Position numbers and translations under genes: made by a program
Shown here: positions 57,349 through 64,000 of the stretch, piece by piece
Layout of the letters: each line of letters starts with the position of its first letter
Position numbering within the stretch: position 1 is the stretch's first letter
NCBI GenBank assembly: GCA_963971425.1
Contig: OZ020525.1
Span: 11,290,187 to 11,354,186, forward strand
DNA from: Bryoerythrophyllum caledonicum
Lineage: Eukaryota; Streptophyta; Bryopsida; Pottiales; Pottiaceae
DNA length: 64,000 bases
Direction: 5' to 3'
Notes under the pieces: model-generated
Told to the model about the DNA's origin: nothing
The model's database searches: none
Seen by the model: only the letters and a program-made list of their open reading frames with translations

Positions 57349-59330
57349 ATGGCCTCTAACTTGGTGTCATCAAGGAAGAAGGATATTACCCCAGTCATTC
57401 CCAAGGATATTCTAGAGCTCACCGAGCTCAAAGAAGATCTTCTTCGCATGGGATGTCTTTCTCTTATGGATTGCTGTTAGAGTTTTTGGGTGGAATCAAC
57501 CGTGTAGGAGATGAGGCAAGACCCTTTGCCCGAACCGGACGGAGATTGCATTCGGGCTTGTCAAGATAGGTGGACCATGGCGAGGTGGCAAGAGGTGTAT
57601 GGATTTCCACGACAAGGGGCGGGATGGACAAGTATGAAGAAAGAGGAGTATGCCAAGGGGAGGTTTGGTAACAAGGATGCCAAGAATGGTTATGCCGTAC
57701 AAGATTGCGTGGACCTCGGCGCCAAACGGGTCTTCGCATTCCTCATACCAATCTTACACTCTGATGAACCTACCCGAGTGACGGTTACTCTCGCTAACAC
57801 TGTGTATGGTTACTACCTTGGCGACAGGGTGGTGAATTGGGCCATCATTGTGAAGGATGTGGTGATCAGGTTGACTCGGAGTATTCACAATGTCAAGCGT
57901 GTACCCCTCTACCCATTTTTGATCCACTTGTATCACCATTTCAAGGAGACTACTCCGGAGGAGGACATGGCGAATGGAACGCAACTGATGATGAAGAAAT
58001 TCGAAGGGACAGAATCAGAACCCGAACCGGGGTTTGAAAGAGGGAGCAATTCATCACAGTCATGAGAGGAGGTTGTACCACCTCCCAAGCGCCCAAGATA
58101 GAGACAGGGAGGAGCCCCCTCCACCCGCACAGCCATCCGCGCCACAGCCACCGGGCCGACGCAACTCGGAGATAAGTCTTACCCGGCCTCTGAGCTACTA
58201 GAAGCCATTCGCGTATATGTGGAAGACGCGGATAGGGCTTTGGGACAAGCGAGCAGCTTGGTGGGTAACCCTCCGCGTAAAGGGTTGATCGCTGTGATCA
58301 AGGAGAAGGTCGGAGGAGCTGGTGATCTCCGCCTCATGGAGCAGAAGGTCAACCGACTCACACTCGATGTGACAAAGGTGAAGAGTTGAGGGTTGGAGGC
58401 AGAGAGAAATTGCAAGGCGGCTCTTCTCCAAGCCAATGCCTCGGCGGCACCATTACAGCAGGTAGACGAAGCATTATGTTTTTCCGCAGATGTAGTACTG
58501 AAGGCCAAGATGTTTGATGCTTGATTGGAGAGGGATGACCACATTTCCAACAAGAGAGTGATTGCCTTTGTGATGGAGCAAACCGTGAAGGTTGAGGCGG
58601 CTTATGCCAACATGAGATTGTTGGTGAGCAATCTCACTCACATCCTACCCAAGTTTGTGGAAGACTCTGACAGCTCCGACAAGGATGGAGACTCGGGTTT
58701 AAGAACAACCCGAAGGAGCGTCGCCTTGGTGATCACGGCCCACGGAAGGAAAAGGAAGTGGTGGACCTTGATAGCCCGGATCTGCCCCCTCAACTCCCGA
58801 GTTCGAGGGTCCCGGCACGACCATTCCCTTCAGAGGTCACCACATCGATGCAGAGCGGTTGAAAGAAACGTTTGGGTGTTGCGATGGAGCCCCCACTCCC
58901 CGTGCATCTTTGCCAGCTGCCACTCAGTGACCCCCCGTGCACTACACCGATTGTGGCCCCTTTGCAGAGCGGGCTTCACCTTGAGAAGACCGCAAGCGAG
59001 AGTTCCTCTTATTTATACACTCCAGGACATATATCCGGCCAGGATGTCATCATGGGCACCCCGAGTCAGGTATCGGTCCCCTCGACACGATCTGGGCTTC
59101 ATCCGGGCATGACTACCGTGCCACTCACCCCGGATGGCCCGGATTCCTCCTTGCCTTCAAGGGAAACCTTGTTGAGGGCAACGACTGCCCAACCCACGCC
59201 TTCCACCAATGTGTTTTCGCCCTTGGTGGCACTTGCAGCAGCCGCGCCTTCCCGACTTCAAGCCGGAGTTCCAAGAAGCCCAAGAAGAGGGAGGAGCGGA
59301 AGAGACTCGAGGAGTTGGCCCAGAAGTAGG
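57349..59330 (+). pseudogene. Decayed long reading frame of the 5.0-kb insertion (possible Gag-like protein)
   Basis: One frame from ATG 57349 (MASNLVSSRKKDITPVIPKD) runs to about 58720 through stops at 57478 (TAG), 57505 (TAG), 58063 (TGA), 58099 (TAG), 58387 (TGA) and 58522 (TGA), all explainable as C-to-T changes of CAG or CGA. The frame then shifts twice and ends near KKREERKRLEELAQK at about 59330. The clearest domain is 57511-58000, with VQDCVDLGAKRVFAFLIPIL and VPLYPFLIHLYHHF, an all-helical-looking segment; after it come coiled-coil-like helices and a Pro/Ser-rich region. Length, order and lack of enzymatic motifs would suit a Gag-like structural protein, but I do not recognise the family. 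Confidence 0.55.
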
Positions 59331-60590
59331 CCAGGATCTTGGTTCGTAGGTCACTGGTCAGTCCAAGATTTGGCCCCCGGTTGACTTTGGTTTAGACTTG
59401 GTTTTGCCTTGGATTTTGTATAATAAGTGACCTTCTGACGGTGCACGTCGTGTGGAGTGGCAGCCACCGCCGCCAAGAGTAGTTAATGCCACCGTTTTTA
59501 GTTAGAAGGCATCGTTTGAGTTTGGACGTTTGTGTGAGTTCTTGGCAGTATAAGAGAGGAGTCTCGTGGCCTCTCTCTTCATTGCTTGATGTGTGTACTT
59601 GCTTTGAGTTTAATTCTAAACCTACGCTCTCAGAAAACCTTCGTCGGTTAGAGAGCTCGGATTCGATATGACTGTGAGTGCCATTCCAAGTAGTCCACTC
59701 CTCAAGTTCATACTAACAGTCGAAGTCATTGTTTCCTTGTTCCATCAAGTAGAGTAGTCCGGGTGGATGGGAATAACAGGTGAGATGATTAGATTGTTAG
59801 TCAGGCGTGACTCTAACTCAAACATTTGTAATTGTTTCCTTGTTCCATCATGTAGGATTAGTCCGGGTGAATGGAAATAACAGGTGAGATTATAAGTGGT
59901 TAGGGGAGGACGAGGGGGGAGTGACGAGTGTGGAAGGAGTCTTGATATGTCTTGTGTGACCTATCGGCAGCAGGATGTCATCGATTGTGAGGATGTACTC
60001 TAGATCCCGGACACATCAACCTTTGGTCGGATAGGTTGATCCATGGGAGTATTACATACTTTAACCCTTCGTGTTGAGGACGGAGTAGACTAGTTTGACT
60101 CAAAGGTAGTAAGCCTAGAACTGCTCTAATAGCTCGGATTATCTTGAGAGAAGAAAGGAGATCCAACTAACCCTTTTGCGAGGTGACCATCGGAGTAATA
60201 GGAGGAGGACTTTGTTCCCTGAAGAAAATGAGTAGAATCGGGTATCCCTTGAGCTAATGGCTATGCGAGCCCACTAGGTACTACTCCTTTAGCTGATCCT
60301 GAGGTAAAGGAAGGTCTAACAGCTCGGATGGTAGGTAAACCACGTACTTGCCACAAGAGTAGTGCTAGTCTTTTAGACCCAAGCCTTATTCCCCCTTACG
60401 GAGGAAACCTAGTGACACCACAACCATCCCAAGTTAGTGAGTAGGAGTGATTGGAGAAACCGTGAGGAAGAATTGTCGTTTACTAAAATCTGTTTGAGTC
60501 TGTGAACCGTCGTTCATGGTGATAAAACACTCTTCGGATACGCAAGTATCCCGGATGTCTATAATGTACATAGTTATAAAGTCCATGTGG
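59331..60590. other. Non-coding 3' part of the 5.0-kb insertion
   Basis: No ORF. A segment of about 55 bases ('tgtttccttgttccatca', then 'agtccgggtg', 'atgg', 'aataacaggtgagat') occurs twice, at about 59730-59785 and 59835-59890. Confidence 0.55.
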
Positions 60591-60591
60591 G

Positions 60592-60706
60592 ATCTGGGCC
60601 GTGTAGGATCCGGGCCGTATAGGATCCAGGCCATATAGGATCCGGGCCATGTACGATCCGGGCCATATAGGATCCGGGCCATGTACGATCCGGGCCATGT
60701 AAAGCA
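60592..60706 (+). repeat. 16-bp tandem repeat, GATCCGGGCCATATAG
   Basis: About seven tandem units of 16 bases alternating between ...CCATATAG and ...CCATGTAC, so there is a weak two-unit period. It is near the right end of the 5.0-kb insertion. Confidence 0.85.
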
Positions 60707-60917
60707 CTTGGGTGGGGCCGTTGGTGTAATTAACGCTCATACCTTGTGATCTAAATCCTTCTCTCCTTTCTTTTGATGTATCTATTGTATATTTGACATT
60801 GTACAGATCGTGGCTTGATGTTAGTCGTTGTAGTTCTTGGTGACTCTTTGTGGGAACGATTACCTTAAGGGTATCTTTGTGTTAAGATGTGAATACTTGC
60901 CAACGCGTACTACGACA

Positions 60918-62345
60918 GTGGCGCATGGGCGCGCAGTATGGAGACGAAGTGCTAGTGATGATGGTGGTGCACGATAAGATGCACCATGCTGATTGCCTGA
61001 AGTGATTTCGGTGGCAAGGTGACGATGATCTAGTTAGTTTCAATGACCTAGTGTGCACTGGGGAGGCAAGCGGTTAGGATTTGACTCGGATGTATGGTTG
61101 GCTGTAGCGTGCACACATCAGTGCACCAAATTCGTTTGAACTTTGTGCCGAATATACTTTTTTCATCAGGGATGAGTTTTGAGCCGAATTATCATCTTCG
61201 GTACCGAGGAGCGTTTTTGAGGTCCATCTCGACTTCTCCAAATCTCTAGTTTTCAAGAGTTTATTGGCGCGTGGGCGCACAGTATGGAGATGAAGTGCTG
61301 GTGATGATGGTGGTGCACAATAAGATGCACCATGCTGATTGCCTGACGTGATTTTGGTGGCAAGGTGACGTAGATCCAATTAGTTTCAATGAGACAGTGT
61401 GCACTGGAGAGGCAAGCAGTTAGGGTTTGACTCGGATGTATGGACGGCTATAGCGTGCACACATCACTGCACAAAACTCGTTTGAACTTGTGCCAAATAT
61501 ACTTATTACATCAGGGATGAGTTTTGAGCCAAATTATCATCCTCAGTACCGAGAAGCGTTTTTGAGGTCCATCTCAACTTTTCCAGATCTCTAGTTTTCA
61601 AGAGTTTGTTGGCGCGTGGGCGCATAGTATGGAGACGAAGTGCTGGTGATGATGGTGGTGCACGATTAGATGCACCATGCTGATCGCCTGACGTGATTTT
61701 GGTGGCAAGGTGACGCAGATCCAATTAGTTTCAATGAGACAGTGTGCACTGGAGAGGCAAGCAGTTAGGGTTTGACTCGGATGTATGGACGGCTATAGCG
61801 TGCACACATCACTGCACAAAACTCGTTTGAACTTGTGCCAAATATACTTATTACATCAGGGATGAGTTTTGAGCCAAATTATCATCCTCAGTACCGAGAA
61901 GCGTTTTTGAGGTCCATCTCAACTTTTCCAGATCTCTAGTTTTCAAGAGTTTGTTGGCGCGTGGGCGCATAGTATGGAGACGAAGTGCTGGTGATGATGG
62001 TGGTGCACGATTAGATGCACCATGCTGATCGCCTGACGTGATTTTGGTGGCAAAGTGACGTAGATCCAATTAGTTTCAATGAGACAGTGTGCACTGGGGA
62101 GGCAAGCAGTTAGGGTTTGACTCGGAAGATGTATGGACGGCTGTAGCGTGACTGACCAATGCACAAAACTCGTTTGAACTTTGCCAAAATATCCTCCTCG
62201 GTACCGAGGAATGTTTTTGAGGTCTATCTGGACTTCTCCAGATCTCAAGTTTCATGAGTTTGGACCTTGGTGGCGCGTAGACGCGCGATATGAAGAGGAA
62301 GTGCTAGTGATGATGGTGGTGCACGATAAGATGCACCATGCTGAT
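60918..62345 (+). repeat. 345-bp satellite array
   Basis: Units begin with (T)GGCGC(G)TGGGCGC at 60920, 61266, 61611 and 61956, with a shorter last one at 62272, giving a period of 345-346 bases. The second and third full units are nearly identical. Each unit carries a GGTACCGAG palindrome, a 'gtgcac ... gtgcac' inverted pair and 'gttagggtttgactcgga'. Confidence 0.92.
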
Positions 62346-63164
62346 GTTTGTCTCCAGATGCCACTTACTGACAACCCCTCAGAAGTCACAAGAATGGAAG
62401 ATTCCCCTCCTACCACCGCTGGGGAGCCTGTAACACTCTTTTCTTCTGTTGCAACGACAGCATCATGGGTCATGGATCATGGATCATAGGTCTTGAGGGT
62501 CATGGGTCTGGGGTGTATGCATGTGTTTGTCTTTGCCTCCCGAGGGCGGACTGTCACCTCCGTCATCACTTTTATCGTCCTGCTCCAGCTACGGTGCCGC
62601 TGACAGTGAGAATGTGCTTGAAAACTACGACATTGCGTACAGTCGTGCACTCCTCTAGATGGATCCCGGTGATTCGAGTTTCGAGTCGAAATATCCTCTT
62701 CGGTACCGAGGATCGTTTTGTGGTCATTCTGGACTGAAACATATGAACTCCAGATCTCGTAAGATATGTGGATTTTAAGTTTTACTACTATTAAAGAATT
62801 GCATGGGGAGGGTGTCCAGCTCCTGTGCAGGAATTAAGTTAGGGTCGGAATGCCCTCTTCAGTACCGAGGATCGTTTTGGGGTCTATCAAGACTTTAGCT
62901 AATGAGCTCGTGCGTGCGTGAGTTTTGTGGATCTAAAGTATTCCTATTGTGAAGGAATATGCTTGGGTAGGGTGTCCAGCTCGTGTACAAGAATGAAGTT
63001 TGGTTTTGAATGCCCTCCTCGGTACCGTGGATCACGTTTTCTTGTCTTGATTGAAGATCTTGTTTGATGATCTTGTTTGATCTTGTTCGAGATATAATAT
63101 GACCTTGATTATGCGAACTCCACTTCATGAACTCATGGAGTTATTTCCTTTGTATTTAATGTAG
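62346..63164. repeat. Diverged GGTACCGAGG repeat region upstream of copy C
   Basis: Three further palindromes of the satellite type (62699-62708, about 62860, about 63018), each preceded by 'gaatgccctc(c/t)tc' or 'gaaatatcctcttc' and followed by 'gatcgttttg'. The last lies about 140 bases upstream of the copy C exon, which begins after an ATGTAG acceptor. Confidence 0.6.
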
Positions 63165-64000
63165 ATGGAAGATGATGAGGGTGTCTCGGAGAGCCAAATA
63201 CATGGAGACGGGTTTGATGCCCCATGTGGGGATGGTTCTCAGCCCGTTAGTGAACCAATGGCTCAAGTTGAAGGTGATTGCTTCACGGCAGAAGCGAAGA
63301 TTGGGGCATGCAACGATGGAGTCGATGAGCAGAGCTTAGTTGAAGAGGTGATGGATGGACTAAGCATTGAAGAAGCTGAAAACTCATTCCGGGTGAAGGG
63401 GAAGCTAGATTCAATCTCAATTATCCAAGAATTGCGTTTGAAGCCCATAAGCTCATCATGGCTTCGAATTCCAGTATGTAGAATGATTCCTTTGCCTCTA
63501 GTCCGTCCACTTCTTCACTCTGACGTTAAGCGCTTGGAGTCTGAGTTCGTGCATGGGTATCGCGAAGGTGATAGGGTATTCTATGTGTCAATAACGGACA
63601 ATACAGGGAAGTCTCAACTGGTCACTGACAAAATAAGGGACACTTGGGACATGCATTGGCTTCAAGAGAACGCGACATTTGAGAGGATGTTAGCTGCGGA
63701 CAAGAATCATTCAACTTTTGCAGGTCATATGTTCTTCATCTGGGATGGGAACCATAGGTGTCAAGCATCGTATTCGTATATATCTCGCCTTCATTCGGAG
63801 GAGGTGGACTAGCATTATTCAGTGGACTCCATAGTCCTAACATCAAAGGGCAATACATGGATTCTATTGAACGCGATGAATGATGTGAATTGATATGCAT
63901 AGTGATTGATATGCTCTTGATGGTCATATGAATTAATTTCCTTCTTTACTTCTAATCCTCTTGAATTTATGTTCAGGTCCAATGAAAATGCCCATGTGAA
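63165..64000 (+). pseudogene. ParB-like/amino-methyltransferase-like gene, copy C (5' part, runs off the window)
   Basis: An exon beginning MEDDEGVSESQIHGDG after an AG acceptor holds an acidic leader (to about residue 70) and a ParB-like domain: SSWLRIPVCRMIPLPLVRPL, LESEFVHGYREGDRVFYVSI and MFFIWDGNHRCQASY. It aligns with copy B over about 140 residues (RMIPLP, GY..GDR, YxSI, WDGNHR all shared) and is unbroken where copy B has a TAG. A TAG then follows EEVD (copy B continues at HYSV), and similarity goes on to DVN. After an intron, an acceptor (TTCAG at 63972-63976) opens SNENAHVK, matching copy B STQNDHVK, and the window ends. The single TAG (CAG expected) is its only visible defect, so this is the best preserved ParB-like part of the family. 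The methylase part would lie beyond 64000. Confidence 0.65.

Larger units (their letters stand above)
55877..60917 (+). mobile_element. 5.0-kb insertion in the satellite with 5-bp target duplication
   Basis: GTGGC occurs immediately before (55872-55876) and immediately after (60918-60922) this segment, and removing it with one GTGGC restores a normal satellite unit. Its ends are TGTCGTACCACG and, inverted, TGTCGTAGTACG (10 of 12), so it begins TG and ends CA as LTR elements do, but no terminal direct repeat was found. It carries a Gly/Pro/Glu-rich tandem region, a decayed long frame (57349-59330) and a 16-bp tandem repeat. A TIR element with a 5-bp duplication, or a retroelement with very diverged LTRs, are both possible. 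Confidence 0.7.

Noticed and set aside
56130-57415. Pro/Glu-rich ORFs (up to 214 codons) as a repeat protein
   Set aside because: They follow a degenerate tandem DNA repeat whose copies shift reading frame; several frames are open in parallel.

Overview
The window looks like the nuclear genome of a streptophyte green alga, most likely a charophycean such as Chara. This is an inference. It rests on a plant-type linker histone H1 gene with a GT-AG intron, long repeat-filled intergenic DNA, multi-exon genes and a Ty3/gypsy element carrying a DNMT3-like methyltransferase, an arrangement known from charophytes. A 200-base run of N (18516-18715) marks an assembly gap. No tRNA, rRNA or CRISPR array was seen.

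Layout. 1-2.0 kb: histone H1, the only ordinary host gene recognised. 2-12.2 kb: repeats, a TTAA-flanked MITE, and a decayed copy (A) of a ParB-like/DNA-methylase-like gene. 12.2-25.0 kb: a 12.8-kb DNA transposon with 32-bp terminal inverted repeats and a TGGT target duplication. It carries two long uninterrupted divergent ORFs: a DDE transposase-like protein of 1063 aa (+) and a partner of about 1321 aa (-) that itself looks like a ParB-like domain plus a degenerate amino-methyltransferase fold. 25-34.1 kb: dispersed 0.56-kb repeats and a decayed minus-strand gypsy element (Gag zinc knuckles, protease, DNMT3-like C5-methyltransferase, RT, RNase H, integrase, PHD finger). 34.1-49.3 kb: two decayed SWIM-type MULE-like transposase genes in divergent orientation, with a multi-exon ParB-like/methylase-like gene (copy B) between them, bounded by short GAGCGGTGAG-type repeats in TIR orientation. 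47.9-49.8 kb: another MITE, a 29-bp palindromic tandem repeat and a decayed reading frame. 50.4-51.7 kb: a C-rich low-complexity block. 55.4-62.3 kb: a 345-bp satellite interrupted by a 5.0-kb insertion that has a 5-bp target duplication and carries a decayed reading frame. 63.2 kb to the end: copy C of the ParB-like gene, running off the window.

Main theme. Mobile elements of at least two, probably three, kinds here carry DNA-methyltransferase-related genes. The gypsy element has a DNMT3-like cytosine-5 enzyme. The DNA-transposon-associated loci have a different family that joins a ParB-like N-terminal domain to what looks like a bacterial-type beta-class amino-methyltransferase. The only uninterrupted member of that class sits opposite the transposase inside the intact 12.8-kb transposon. 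A plausible but untested reading is that the elements modify or recognise their own DNA, or escape host silencing. Most of the other element genes are broken, and nearly all their stops look like C-to-T or G-to-A changes (CAG to TAG, CGA to TGA, TGG to TGA or TAG), as expected if methylated cytosines were deaminated.
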